DNA of 64,000 nucleotides from Flexivirga meconopsidis. Lineage in GTDB: Bacteria > Actinomycetota > Actinomycetes > Actinomycetales > Dermatophilaceae. Below are positions 8,382-17,232 of this stretch, one piece after another. The position numbers were made by a program, and so were the translations under genes. Numbering within the stretch: position 1 is the first letter of the stretch; each line of letters opens with the position of its first letter. The notes beneath the pieces were generated by a model that saw only the letters and a list, made by a program, of their open reading frames with translations, made no database searches and was not told where the DNA came from. The stretch lies in contig NZ_JAOBQJ010000006.1 in the NCBI RefSeq assembly GCF_026162425.1, positions 124,001 to 188,000 on the forward strand, in the 5' to 3' direction.

Positions 8382-9479
8382 TCAGCCGGCGATCGCCCGC
8401 TCGTACTCGGCGATGACCGCCCCGACCACGTTCGACCAGTCGAGCCCAGGCCCCGCCTCCCGCGCGTATGACGAAAGGCCCGTGAGCAACCGATGATCTC
8501 CCGCGACTTGCACCAGCGCGCCGCGAAGTCCCGCGTCGTCGTCGACGAGCAGACCGGTGCGGTTGTCCTCGACGAACCCCGCGACGCCGCTGGCCCGCGG
8601 CGCGATCACTGGCAACCCGCTCGCCAATGCTTCGGCCGCGGCGATCCCGAAGGCCTCGAGCCGAGCGGGTGCGACATACACCTGGGCCGATCGGTAGAGC
8701 TCGCGGAGCTCGACCGGTGTGAGCCGGCCCGGCAGTGCGCACCAGGCGCCGCCCGTTGCGCCCGCAAGCCGCTCCAACCGCCCTCGCAGCGGCCCGTCCC
8801 CCGCGATGGTCAGCTGGATGTCGACACCGCTTGCCTCCCTGGCCCGCGCTACCGCGCTGACCAGCTCCAGCGGGCGCTTGCGGGCCGCGAGCCGCATCGC
8901 CGACACGACGCGCAGAGCACCCGGGCGACCGGCGCCGATGCCACCCGCCGGACTCCAGAACGACGCATCAATCCCGTTGGGCAGCAAGGCAACTCGCGCC
9001 CCGGCCGTGCGCCGGATCGGAGCTGCGGCGACCGGCGAGACGGCCGACAGGGCAGCGCCGCGGCGAGCCCACCGACGTGGGTAACCCAGCGCCCGCACCA
9101 CGGGTTCGGCGCGCGCGGTGACGCTGTGCCAGGTCACCGCGACCGGGAGACCGAGACCGTGCGCGACCCGCACCCCGTCCATCGCGAACGGGCTGACCAC
9201 CCCGAGATGGGCATGTACGACGTCGAACCCGCCGGTCCGCAGCGCAGCCCGCAGCGGTCGCGCCGCCGCGGGGTTGACGAGCCAGCCGCCGGGCAACTCC
9301 CGCGGCAGGCCGAGCCGGTGCACCGCGACCCCGTCGATCGGATCACCCGAGCCCGGCGTGATCGTGAAGACCTCCACCCGGTGACCGGCGGTCTGCAGCT
9401 GCGTCGCCAGCCCGTGCACCTGAGCCTCCATGCCGCCCAGCCTGGGCGGGTAGCAGTCGGAGACCAGCGCGATCCTCAT
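8382..9479 (-). CDS. GT4 family glycosyltransferase
   Basis: 365-residue retaining glycosyltransferase of the GT-B fold, family GT4. The N-terminal acceptor domain starts MRIALVSDCYPPRLGGMEAQV with the usual GGxE; the donor domain carries the EX7E-type motif in LEAFGIAAAEALASG (about residue 285) and GLLVDDDAGL. It probably transfers a hexose from a nucleotide sugar to a lipid or small acceptor at the inner membrane face. It is divergent to a PIG-L deacetylase, with two 54-bp direct repeats in the gap; the pairing suggests one glycolipid or glycan pathway. Confidence 0.88.
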   Translation of the reverse strand: MRIALVSDCYPPRLGGMEAQVHGLATQLQTAGHRVEVFTITPGSGDPIDGVAVHRLGLPRELPGGWLVNPAAARPLRAALRTGGFDVVHAHLGVVSPFAMDGVRVAHGLGLPVAVTWHSVTARAEPVVRALGYPRRWARRGAALSAVSPVAAAPIRRTAGARVALLPNGIDASFWSPAGGIGAGRPGALRVVSAMRLAARKRPLELVSAVARAREASGVDIQLTIAGDGPLRGRLERLAGATGGAWCALPGRLTPVELRELYRSAQVYVAPARLEAFGIAAAEALASGLPVIAPRASGVAGFVEDNRTGLLVDDDAGLRGALVQVAGDHRLLTGLSSYAREAGPGLDWSNVVGAVIAEYERAIAG

Positions 9480-9501
9480 GGCTCGTATTGTCCGTGTTCG
9501 A

Positions 9502-9642
9502 CACGACACGACCTGCCGGGACGTCGGGAACTCATCGCACGATGCGCGAAGATGGCCACGGACGACACCGCGCCAGCGAAACCCGGACCACGACACGACC
9601 TGCCGGGACGTCGGGAACGACGCCCACGATGCGCGAAGATGG
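9502..9642. repeat. two 54-bp direct repeats in a divergent promoter region
   Basis: Copy 1 is 9502-9555 and copy 2 is 9589-9642. Both share CACGACACGACCTGCCGGGA and the following CGTCGGGAAC, then six differing bases, then CACGATGCGCGAAGATGG. The repeat pair fills almost the whole gap between the divergent glycosyltransferase and PIG-L genes; the ATG at the end of copy 2 is a possible start of the PIG-L gene (9639). I could not assign it to a known repeat family; duplicated operator or promoter is the simplest reading. Confidence 0.8.
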
Positions 9643-9647
9643 ACCAG

Positions 9648-10457
9648 ATGTCCCACACCCTGGTGGCCTTTCACGCGCACCCCGACGACGAGGCACTGTT
9701 GACCGCCGGCACGCTGGCCAAGGCCGCCGCGGCCGGACACCGCGTCGTGCTGGTGGTGGCGACCGATGGTGCGCTCGGGCTGACCACCGACGACCTGCGC
9801 GACGGCCTCGGCACGCGCCGGTTGATCGAGCTGGCTCGCAGCGCGACCGCGATGGGCGTGGCTCGCGTCATACATCTGGGGTATGCCGACTCCGGGATGA
9901 CCGGCGAGATCCCCGCGGACCCGCCGGGCGGGCAGCGTTTCGGGCGGGCCACGACCGAGGATGCGGCGCAGCTGCTTGCCGCGATCCTGCGTGCGGAGCA
10001 CGCCGACGTCCTGATGTCGTATGACGCGGCCGGCGGCTACGGGCACCGCGACCACGTCAAGGTGCACGAGGTCGGTGCCCGCGCCGCCGAGCTCGCTGGG
10101 ACGCCCCGCGTCGTGGAGGCGACGGTGCCGCGCGAGTTGCTGACTCGGGTGATCCGCCTCGTGGGCCGCTTCTACCGCTTCCCGAGCGACTTCGACCTCG
10201 GCGTCTACGAGCGCGCCTTCACCCCGCGCGCGCAGGTCACGCACCGTGTCGACGTACGCCGCCAGATCCGCGCCAAACGGGCCGCGATGTCGGCGCATGC
10301 GTCGCAGGCGGCGGCCGACGACGGCGCCGACCGGACGCTGGCCCTGTTCCTCCGGATTCCGCGGCCGATCTATGATCTGGTATTCGGTCGGGAATGGTTC
10401 CGCGACCCTGCGCACACCGGTCCGGTGAGCGACGACATCTTTGCGGGGTTGCCATGA
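9648..10457 (+). CDS. PIG-L family N-deacetylase
   Basis: 269-residue zinc-dependent deacetylase of the LmbE/PIG-L family (as MshB and mycothiol conjugate amidase). The metal-binding motif HPDDE is at residues 11-15 and the second histidine site in GYGHRDH near 125. Such enzymes remove acetyl groups from N-acetylglucosamine-containing compounds. Start ATG 9648 puts the HPDDE at the normal distance; ATG 9639 would add three residues. Its stop overlaps the start of the downstream flippase-like gene (ATGA at 10454-10457), which suggests a membrane glycolipid substrate. Confidence 0.88.
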   Translation: MSHTLVAFHAHPDDEALLTAGTLAKAAAAGHRVVLVVATDGALGLTTDDLRDGLGTRRLIELARSATAMGVARVIHLGYADSGMTGEIPADPPGGQRFGRATTEDAAQLLAAILRAEHADVLMSYDAAGGYGHRDHVKVHEVGARAAELAGTPRVVEATVPRELLTRVIRLVGRFYRFPSDFDLGVYERAFTPRAQVTHRVDVRRQIRAKRAAMSAHASQAAADDGADRTLALFLRIPRPIYDLVFGREWFRDPAHTGPVSDDIFAGLP

Positions 10458-11602
10458 GGAGCTCGGGACGGCGTGCCGACGCGGCCGAGCACACCCGCAA
10501 GGTGCACATCGACGAGATCATCGCCGACAATCAAGCCGGCGGCGATGAGGACGGTGCGGACCCGGTGATGCCGAAGTTCAGTTGGCGGCTCGTGCTCAAT
10601 GCGGTGCTCGGTCTCGGACTGGCCGCGGTGATCATCGTGCTGCTCCCGGTCGTCACCCAGACGTCCTGGGAGAAGATCGGCCACCACCTCAGCATGGTCG
10701 GGCCACGCACCTGCCTGGAGCTGTTCGGGCTCACCGTGCTCGGCCTCGCGGTCTACACCTTCACCCTGTCGGCGGCGCTGCCTGGCCTCTCGCATGTGAA
10801 GGCGTCAATCCTCAACGTGTCCGGCTCCGCGGTCAGCAACCTGCTGCCCGGCGGCGGTGCCGTCGGCATGGCCTCCAGTTACCTGATGCTGCGCTCCTGG
10901 GGTTTCGCCCGCCGCAACATCTCGACCGGGCTGATCGTCAGCGGCCTGTGGAATGTGCTGTTCCGGGTTGCCCTGCCGCTCGCCGGTATTGCGGCGGTCT
11001 CCTCCTCCACCGACGCGATGCCCAGCCTGGTGCGCCGCGGCGCATGGTGGGGCGGCATCATCGGGCTGCTCTTGCTGATCGGCTTCGTCGTCGCGTTGAC
11101 CAGGCCGAGTTGGACCGCCTGGCTGGGCGGCCAGATCGATGACCGCTTCGGGCACCTGATCGCCCGCGTCCGGCGCGGCGACAACAAGGGCAAGCCGCTC
11201 AACGTCAAGCACATGCTGCTCGATCAGCGGGCCCGGATGAGCACGATCACCAAGCGTGGCTGGTTCCCGATGTCGCTCGGGGTGATCGGCCAGCTCGGCA
11301 TCTGGTTCCTGTTGTTCTGGCGGGTGATGGACGCGGTCAACGTCAACCTGCCCGTCGCCGACCTCTTCGCGGCCTACGCGATCAGCCGGTTGATGACGGC
11401 CATCCCGATCACCCCGGGCGGCCTCGGCTTCACCGAGGTCAGCGCGTTCGGCATCCTGGTCACCTGGGGCGCGAGTCCGGCGGCGGCCACCGCGGGCGTC
11501 TTCGTCTTCATGGTGTTCACTCACCTGGCCGAGATCCCGCTCGGCGCGCTCGGCTGGCTGGCCTGGTGGACCTCGCCGAAGGTCGGCACGGCTCGCGCCT
11601 GA
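10454..11602 (+). CDS. UPF0104/LPG synthase TM-type flippase-like protein
   Basis: 382-residue polytopic membrane protein of the lysylphosphatidylglycerol synthetase transmembrane-region family (PF03706). The first 45 residues are cytoplasmic and charged, followed by about eight membrane helices. Family features include SNLLPGGGAVGMASSYLML (about 128-146) and the C-terminal AIPITPGGLGFTEVSAFGIL. Without an aminoacyltransferase domain such proteins are thought to translocate lipids or glycolipids. Coupled by ATGA to the PIG-L gene. Confidence 0.87.
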   Translation: MRSSGRRADAAEHTRKVHIDEIIADNQAGGDEDGADPVMPKFSWRLVLNAVLGLGLAAVIIVLLPVVTQTSWEKIGHHLSMVGPRTCLELFGLTVLGLAVYTFTLSAALPGLSHVKASILNVSGSAVSNLLPGGGAVGMASSYLMLRSWGFARRNISTGLIVSGLWNVLFRVALPLAGIAAVSSSTDAMPSLVRRGAWWGGIIGLLLLIGFVVALTRPSWTAWLGGQIDDRFGHLIARVRRGDNKGKPLNVKHMLLDQRARMSTITKRGWFPMSLGVIGQLGIWFLLFWRVMDAVNVNLPVADLFAAYAISRLMTAIPITPGGLGFTEVSAFGILVTWGASPAAATAGVFVFMVFTHLAEIPLGALGWLAWWTSPKVGTARA

Positions 11603-11613
11603 GGGCGGAGCGC

Positions 11614-12579
11614 TCAGCGCAGTCGGCGGTCCGCAGCGACCGACACCCAGCCGATCACGATCGCGCACATCACGCCGATCAGGCCGAGCGTCACGACGGC
11701 CAACGGCATGTCGATCATGCCGTATGACGGGCGCACCCCGATCAGCACGAAGATCAGCCCGGCCAGCAGCACGCCGCCCAGCGCGGCCGTCGGCAGCCCT
11801 TTGACGACCGGGCGCGACGGGGTTCCGCGCTGCAGCAGGCCGGCAATGGTGAGCGCCACCGCGGCCCAGCCGAGACATACCATCCCGGCGGCGAGCACAT
11901 CGCCGGGACGGTGCCAGTGACCGGCGACCGTGCCGGCGCCGATGAAGGTGGCGATCACCGCGGCTCCCGGCACCACGACCGGCCGCCACCGGTACGGCGA
12001 GACGATCACCGCGGCGAGCGCGAGCGACAGCCCGACGGTCGTGTGTCCGCTCGGCAGGGTGTTGCGACCGCCCACCGAGTCCAGCACCTGATATTTCAGC
12101 ACCTGGGTGGAGACGTTCGCGCCGGCGATCAGCACCGCGGCGGCGACCGCGACCGACCAACGTCGCTGCACCAGCGCGACCACGACGCAGCCGAGCAGAC
12201 AGAGCGCAACGGTGGCGTCGGTGACGGTGGTGAGGACGTCGAGGATGCGCGCCCACCCGCTGGGCGATGCGGTGAGTGAGTCCATCATCCGCTGGTCGAG
12301 GCGGAATCCGCGCACCGAGTGGATGGCGACGCGAACGACGATCGCCATACCGACGGCGGCGAGGACCGCCATCGCGAGACTGTGCGCCCATAGCGGCAGG
12401 CCGGAGGGCCGGCGCGGTTGATGGTCGGTCGGCTGCGGGTGCCACTCGCGGTCGGCGAAGGCAGGCGGTTGCGCCATCTCGCGGACCTGTGCTGCACTCA
12501 CCCGCTCATCGTCACCCGGCGACCTGTGCGCGTGCTGTCCGTGCGGTGAGGAGCCGGTCGGTCCGGCACTCACTCCCAC
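11614..12579 (-). CDS. PAP2 family phosphatase
   Basis: 321-residue membrane acid phosphatase (PF01569). After a hydrophilic N terminus of about 60 residues come six membrane helices. The catalytic signature is K..R in [22 protein letters not shown] with the catalytic histidine, and [12 protein letters not shown] for the third block. Substrates are usually undecaprenyl pyrophosphate, phosphatidate or a polyprenyl-phosphate sugar. The first ATG used here (12579) overlaps guaA by 10 bases; internal starts at residue 27 or 36 are equally possible. Confidence 0.85.
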   Translation of the reverse strand: MGVSAGPTGSSPHGQHAHRSPGDDERVSAAQVREMAQPPAFADREWHPQPTDHQPRRPSGLPLWAHSLAMAVLAAVGMAIVVRVAIHSVRGFRLDQRMMDSLTASPSGWARILDVLTTVTDATVALCLLGCVVVALVQRRWSVAVAAAVLIAGANVSTQVLKYQVLDSVGGRNTLPSGHTTVGLSLALAAVIVSPYRWRPVVVPGAAVIATFIGAGTVAGHWHRPGDVLAAGMVCLGWAAVALTIAGLLQRGTPSRPVVKGLPTAALGGVLLAGLIFVLIGVRPSYGMIDMPLAVVTLGLIGVMCAIVIGWVSVAADRRLR

Positions 12580-14147
12580 TCGATGGTGCCCGGTGGCTTG
12601 CTCGTGACGTCGAGCACGACCCGGTTGACCTCCGGGACCTCGTTGGTGATCCGGCCCGAGATGCGCGCCAGCACGTCATACGGCAGGCGGGTCCAGTCGG
12701 CGGTCATCGCGTCCTCGGACGACACCGGCCGCAACACGATCGGATGGCCGTAGGTGCGACCGTCGCCTTGCACCCCGACCGAGCGGACGTCGGCGAGGAG
12801 TACGACGGGGCACTGCCAGATCTCCCGGTCGAGACCGGCTGCGGACAGTTCGGCGCGGGCGATCTGGTCGGCGGCGCGGAGGATGTCGAGGCGTTCCTTG
12901 GTCACCTCCCCGACGATGCGGATGCCGAGGCCGGGTCCGGGGAAGGGCTGGCGGTGGACGATCTGCTCGGGCACTCCGAGCTCGAGTCCGACCTGGCGCA
13001 CCTCGTCCTTGAAGAGCAGCCGCAGCGGCTCGATCAGGCTGAACTGCAGGTCGTCCGGCAGACCGCCGACGTTGTGGTGGGACTTGATGTTGGCGGCGCC
13101 GGTGCCGCCGCCGGACTCGACGACGTCGGGATAGAGCGTGCCCTGCACGAGGTACTTGACCGGGTGCTCCTCATCGCCCCTGTCCTGGACGATGTCCCGC
13201 GCGGCCTGCTCGAAGACGCGGATGAACTCCCGCCCGATGATCTTGCGCTTCTCCTCCGGGTCGCTGACGCCGGCGAGCGCGCCGAGGAACTGCTCGGTCG
13301 CGTCGATGACGATCAGGTCGACACCGGTGGCGTCGACGAAGTCCTGCTTGACCTGCTCGGCCTCCCCCTCGCGCAGCAGACCGTGGTCGACGAAGACACA
13401 GGTGAGCTGGTCGCCGATCGCGCGCTGCACGAGCGCGGCCGCGACCGAGGAGTCGACACCGCCGGACAGCGCGCAGAGCGCACGGTCGTCGCCGACCTGC
13501 TCGCGCACCTGCTCGACGAGTTCCTCGACCATCGCCTTCGGGGTCCAGTCTGCGGCCAGGCCCGCGCCGCGCAGCAGGAAGTTCTCCAGGACCCGCTGTC
13601 CGAAGGTGGAGTGCATCACCTCGGGGTGCCATTGCACGCCGTAGAGGCGACGCTCGTCGTCCTCGATCGCGGCGACCGCGGCACCGGGGGTGGTGGCGGT
13701 GACCTTGACGCCGTCGGGGGCGGCCGAGGCGGAATCGCCGTGGCTCATCCACACCGACTGCTCGGCGGGCTGGCCGTTGAACAGCGTCGACCCGGTGTCG
13801 CCGATCTCGGCCTGGGTCGCGCCGTACTCGCGTAGCCCGGTGTGTTCGACGGTGCCGCCGAGTGCGCGCACCATCGACTGGAAGCCGTAGCAGATGCCGA
13901 ACACGGGGACGCCCGCCTCGAGCAGGGTGGCGTCGAGCTCAGGGGCACCTTCGTCATACACCGATGAGGGACCGCCGGACAGCACGATCGCGGCCGGGTC
14001 CTTGGCGAGCATCTCGGCGGCCGGCATGGTGTGCGGCACGACCTCGCTGTAGAGCTGTGCCTCGCGCACGCGACGGGCGATGAGTTGGGCGTATTGCGCG
14101 CCGAAGTCGACGACCAGGACGGGCTTTTCGGTGAGCGGGGCTGTCAC
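12570..14147 (-). CDS. guaA: GMP synthase (glutamine-hydrolysing)
   Basis: 525 residues, the full length of GuaA, converting XMP to GMP. The glutamine amidotransferase domain (about 8-200) has the nucleophile C86 in [11 protein letters not shown] and the His-Glu pair in QWHPEVMHS. The ATP pyrophosphatase P-loop is [14 protein letters not shown] (about 228-241), and the C-terminal dimer domain ends with the invariant PPGTIEWE. Together with guaB and guaB3 in this window it gives the guanine nucleotide branch. Confidence 0.97.
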   Translation of the reverse strand: MTAPLTEKPVLVVDFGAQYAQLIARRVREAQLYSEVVPHTMPAAEMLAKDPAAIVLSGGPSSVYDEGAPELDATLLEAGVPVFGICYGFQSMVRALGGTVEHTGLREYGATQAEIGDTGSTLFNGQPAEQSVWMSHGDSASAAPDGVKVTATTPGAAVAAIEDDERRLYGVQWHPEVMHSTFGQRVLENFLLRGAGLAADWTPKAMVEELVEQVREQVGDDRALCALSGGVDSSVAAALVQRAIGDQLTCVFVDHGLLREGEAEQVKQDFVDATGVDLIVIDATEQFLGALAGVSDPEEKRKIIGREFIRVFEQAARDIVQDRGDEEHPVKYLVQGTLYPDVVESGGGTGAANIKSHHNVGGLPDDLQFSLIEPLRLLFKDEVRQVGLELGVPEQIVHRQPFPGPGLGIRIVGEVTKERLDILRAADQIARAELSAAGLDREIWQCPVVLLADVRSVGVQGDGRTYGHPIVLRPVSSEDAMTADWTRLPYDVLARISGRITNEVPEVNRVVLDVTSKPPGTIEWE

Positions 14148-14167
14148 CCGCGCAGTCTATCGACGCC

Positions 14168-14274
14168 CGCTGATCGAGTAGAGCCCCCGCCCGCTGATCG
14201 AGTAGCGGCGAGGAACGAGCCACACCCCGCTGATCGAGTAGCGGCGAGGAACGAGCCGCGTATCGAGATCAGCG
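14168..14274. repeat. CTGATCGAGTAG intergenic repeat, three copies
   Basis: CGCTGATCGAGTAG occurs at 14168-14181, 14192-14205 and 14228-14241; the last copy continues through CGGCGAGGAACGAGCCGCG and closes with TATCGAGATCAGCG (14261-14274), an inverted partner of the opening block, so the unit can fold into a hairpin. It lies between guaA and the DUF3817 gene, and its closing arm supplies the stop codon of the latter. The same element occurs at 55666-55816. Confidence 0.85.
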
Positions 14275-14652
14275 CGCCCGCGCGTCCACCTGCGCCAGCA
14301 GCTCCTCAACACCCTTGCTCACCTTGCGTTCCAGCCAAAACGACAGGATGGGCACGAACGCGGTGCACACGTAACCGACCATCCGCGGCCAGCTCCAGCG
14401 CAGCTTGCTGCCGAGCCAGGCGACCGAGGCCATGAAGATCATGAAGAGGAAGCCGTGGATCGGTGACCACCAGGTGAGCGCCTCGTTGTCGAAGCCGTAG
14501 CGCAGGATGAGCTCCACGCACAGGATCAGCAGCGCGACACCGGCGATGACCGCCATGACCCGGAAAAACTTCAGCGCCGTCTCGACCGCGCCGAGGTCGT
14601 CACCGCTGCGGAGTTCGCCGGCGTCGGTGGTGAGGGTGGCGGTGTCAGACAT
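14269..14652 (-). CDS. DUF3817 domain membrane protein
   Basis: 127-residue integral membrane protein with the DUF3817 (YdzA-type) pattern: ALKFFRVMAVIAGVALLILC, then a loop with HGFLFMIFMASVAWL and a last helix before SFWLERKV. Function unknown; in actinobacteria it frequently sits beside SURF1 and guaA as here. Its start overlaps the SURF1 gene by 8 bases, so they are one operon. The last codon and stop (14269-14274) lie in the intergenic repeat. Confidence 0.85.
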   Translation of the reverse strand: MSDTATLTTDAGELRSGDDLGAVETALKFFRVMAVIAGVALLILCVELILRYGFDNEALTWWSPIHGFLFMIFMASVAWLGSKLRWSWPRMVGYVCTAFVPILSFWLERKVSKGVEELLAQVDARAR

Positions 14653-15433
14653 GGCTTCCTTCGGGAGTGCTGGGTTCGGCGCTTGCGGTGCGATTCTGCG
14701 CGTTCTTCCTGGTGGACCGTCGCTCGGGGTGTGCCTGGTCGCGCAGTTCCCGGAAGTAGATGAAGATCGCGAAGCCGGCGAACGTCCACCACTGCAGTGC
14801 GTAGCCGGCGTTGACCAGGTTGAGGCCGGTGTTGCCGGGCTTCGGCGGCGGGAATGCTTGCACGCCAGCGGTTTTCATCGCCGGCTGCTCTCCGGTAAGG
14901 AAGACGAAACCGTTGTAGATGTTGCCGCCCCACTGGGTCAGCATCGAGGCCAGGTCGACGCTGCTGAGCTGTCCGGGCGGGCCCTCCGACGTGGAGGGTG
15001 ACTCACCGGGCGCGAGCGCACCGGTGACCGTCACCTGCGTGTTGCTGGGTTTGGCGACGGCGGCAGGAGTGGCGGTGAAGCCGCGCACCACCGGGATCCG
15101 CGCGCCGGTGCCGTCGACCACCACGGGGGTCACCACCCAGAAGCCGTCCTGCTCGCCGAGCGTGCGACCGCTGATCAGGACCTGGTGCGCGGGGTCGTAG
15201 CGGCCGGTGAAGCGCACCGGACGCAGCGACCCGTCGTCGGGGAATTTCTGCTGCGGCGCCAGCACGGTGTTCAACGCGACGACCGGGCGGCTCTCCGCGT
15301 CGTCCATCGACTTGCTGCCGCGTTGCTGCGCCACGCCCCACTGCCAGAAACCGGCGATGACGAACGCGGTGACCAGCACGATCGCGAGCGCGAGCAGCCC
15401 CAGCATGCGGGGCCGGAACGCGGATCGGAGCAC
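14645..15433 (-). CDS. SURF1 family cytochrome oxidase biogenesis protein
   Basis: 262-residue membrane protein of the SURF1/Shy1 family, an assembly factor of haem-copper oxidase. A membrane helix near the N terminus (about 10-32, LLALAIVLVTAFVIAGFWQW) is followed by the extracytoplasmic domain with RPVRFTGRYDPAHQVLISGR and VVRGFTA, and a second helix near 210-230 (YALQWWTFAGFAIFIYF). The C terminus is basic and cytoplasmic. Upstream partner of the DUF3817 gene. Confidence 0.88.
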   Translation of the reverse strand: MLRSAFRPRMLGLLALAIVLVTAFVIAGFWQWGVAQQRGSKSMDDAESRPVVALNTVLAPQQKFPDDGSLRPVRFTGRYDPAHQVLISGRTLGEQDGFWVVTPVVVDGTGARIPVVRGFTATPAAVAKPSNTQVTVTGALAPGESPSTSEGPPGQLSSVDLASMLTQWGGNIYNGFVFLTGEQPAMKTAGVQAFPPPKPGNTGLNLVNAGYALQWWTFAGFAIFIYFRELRDQAHPERRSTRKNAQNRTASAEPSTPEGSHV

Positions 15434-15498
15434 GTGGCTCAGAATACGTCCCGGCCCTGCGGCCGAGCCCGGGGCGGTCGGCGACCGTCCCTCTTGTG

Positions 15499-17232
15499 TC
15501 AGGCGACTGTCGCCGGGACCTGCGGCATACCGAGGTCGACGCCGGGCACTCGAGCGGCGGGGGCGGCCAGCCGCTGGTAGGCCTCGCCCTGCTGCGGGCG
15601 CTCGTCGTCACTGCCCTTGGCCGGCCACATCGAAATGGCCCGCTCCGCCTGGGCGGTGATGGTCAGCGACGGGTTGACGCCGAGGTTGGCCGAAACCGCC
15701 GACCCGTCGACCACGTGCAACTGCGGGTAGTTCCACACCCGGTGGTAGGGGTCGATGACGCCCTTGTCCGGCGAGTCGGCGATCGCGACGCCGCCGAGGA
15801 AGTGTGCGGTCATCGGCATACCGAAGAACTCCGGCCAGCAACCACCGGCGATCACGTCGACCTTGCCGACCTTGGACAGCTGGTCGGCGATCGCGCGAAT
15901 CGCCTTGTGCCCGGCGGGGATCCACCGGGGGTTCTGCTCGCCGTACCCGGGTGCGGTAGTGAGCCCGATGCGCCCGAACCGGCGCCGCGGCTTGACCGTG
16001 ATCGAGTTGTCGATGCTCTGCATCACCAGCGCGATGATGGTGCGCTCGCTCCAGTGCGGGCCGAGCGCTTGCGCCGCCTTGATCGGCGCCTTCGCCATCT
16101 GAGCGAGCAGTTCGGCGGTGCGGCCGAGGATGCCCTTGTCACCGTTGACCAGGAAGGTCGACATGAGCCCCATCAGGTCCGAGCCCTTGCCGTAGCGGAC
16201 GTTCTCGATGTGGGTGCGCTCGTCGATGTGGAACGAGGTGGTGATCGCCACGCCCTTGGTCAGGTCGACGTCCTGCGGCACCTGCACCGCGGCCGCCCCG
16301 CCCAGCTCCTCGGAATTGGTGCGGGTGAGTTCGCCGAGTTTGTCCGACAAGTGCGGCAGCCGCCCGGTGACCTTCATCTTGTGCAGCAGGTTCTGGGTGC
16401 CCCAGGTGCCCGCGGCGACCACCACCTCCCCCGCGGTGACGGTACGGCGGTCCTTGCTCACCCAGGCGCCGGTGCGTTCGGTGGTGATCCGGAACCCGTT
16501 GCCCAACGGCTCGAGCTCCACCACGGTCCGCATCGGCTCGATGGTCACGCCGCGCTGTTCGGCGAGCGCCAGGTAGTTCTTCATCAGGGTGTTCTTGGCG
16601 CCGACCCGGCAGCCGACCATGCAGTTGCCGCACTCGGTGCAACCGGTGCGCTCCGGGCCCTCTCCGCCGAAGTAGGGGTCGGCCACGGTCTTGCCGGACT
16701 CACCGAAGAACACTCCGGCCGGCGTCTTGCGGTAGGTCGAGCCGACGCCGAGCTGGTTGGCCGCTTCCTTCATCAGCTTCTCGACCGGCCCCTCGCACGG
16801 GTTCTCCTCGACCACGCCGAGCATCCGGCGGGCGACGTCATAGTGCGGGCTGAGCTCGGCATCCCAGTCGGTGATGTGGCCCCACTGCTGGTCCTGGAAG
16901 AACGCGGCCGGCGGTTTGTAGAGGGTGTTGGCGTAGTTCAGGGACCCGCCGCCGACACCGGCCCCGGCGAGGATCATCACGCCGGGCAGCTGGTGGTAGC
17001 GCTGCACCCCGAAGCACTTCAGCTTCGGCGCCCAGAGGTACTTCGGCAGGTTCCAGGAGGTCTTGGCGAAGTCGTGGTCCTCAAACCGGCGGCCCGACTC
17101 GTAGACGTGGACGTCATACCCCTTCTCGGCGAGTCGGAGCGCGGAGACCGATCCACCGAACCCGGAGCCGATGACGACAACGTCGTGGTCGAATCCCGTT
17201 GTGGTGCCCGGGTTTTGAACGGTTGTCGTCAT
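15499..17232 (-). CDS. choD: GMC-type FAD oxidoreductase, ChoD-like
   Basis: 577-residue flavoprotein of the GMC family, closest in size and order of motifs to mycobacterial ChoD (putative cholesterol oxidase). The FAD-binding Rossmann motif is VVIGSGFGGSVSALRLAEKG (about 17-36). A cysteine cluster TGCTECGNCMVGCRVGAK (about residue 198-215, C-x2-C-x2-C-x3-C spacing) is a hallmark of this subgroup. The C-terminal GMC_oxred_C part ends with LGVNPSLTITAQAERA. Start ATG 17232 overlaps the stop of the upstream aldehyde dehydrogenase (17229-17232), so they are co-translated. In M. tuberculosis choD is likewise a neighbour of guaB3. The substrate need not be cholesterol. Confidence 0.82.
   Translation of the reverse strand: MTTTVQNPGTTTGFDHDVVVIGSGFGGSVSALRLAEKGYDVHVYESGRRFEDHDFAKTSWNLPKYLWAPKLKCFGVQRYHQLPGVMILAGAGVGGGSLNYANTLYKPPAAFFQDQQWGHITDWDAELSPHYDVARRMLGVVEENPCEGPVEKLMKEAANQLGVGSTYRKTPAGVFFGESGKTVADPYFGGEGPERTGCTECGNCMVGCRVGAKNTLMKNYLALAEQRGVTIEPMRTVVELEPLGNGFRITTERTGAWVSKDRRTVTAGEVVVAAGTWGTQNLLHKMKVTGRLPHLSDKLGELTRTNSEELGGAAAVQVPQDVDLTKGVAITTSFHIDERTHIENVRYGKGSDLMGLMSTFLVNGDKGILGRTAELLAQMAKAPIKAAQALGPHWSERTIIALVMQSIDNSITVKPRRRFGRIGLTTAPGYGEQNPRWIPAGHKAIRAIADQLSKVGKVDVIAGGCWPEFFGMPMTAHFLGGVAIADSPDKGVIDPYHRVWNYPQLHVVDGSAVSANLGVNPSLTITAQAERAISMWPAKGSDDERPQQGEAYQRLAAPAARVPGVDLGMPQVPATVA

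Noticed and set aside
8382-10415. Extended glycosyltransferase of about 680 residues
   Set aside because: The upstream part is antisense to the PIG-L gene and crosses the direct repeats; MRIALVSDC at 9479 is the normal GT4 start.
12276-13835. Long open frame on the plus strand opposite guaA
   Set aside because: Antisense shadow of a highly conserved gene in high-GC DNA; the translation is low in hydrophobic pattern and shows no domain.
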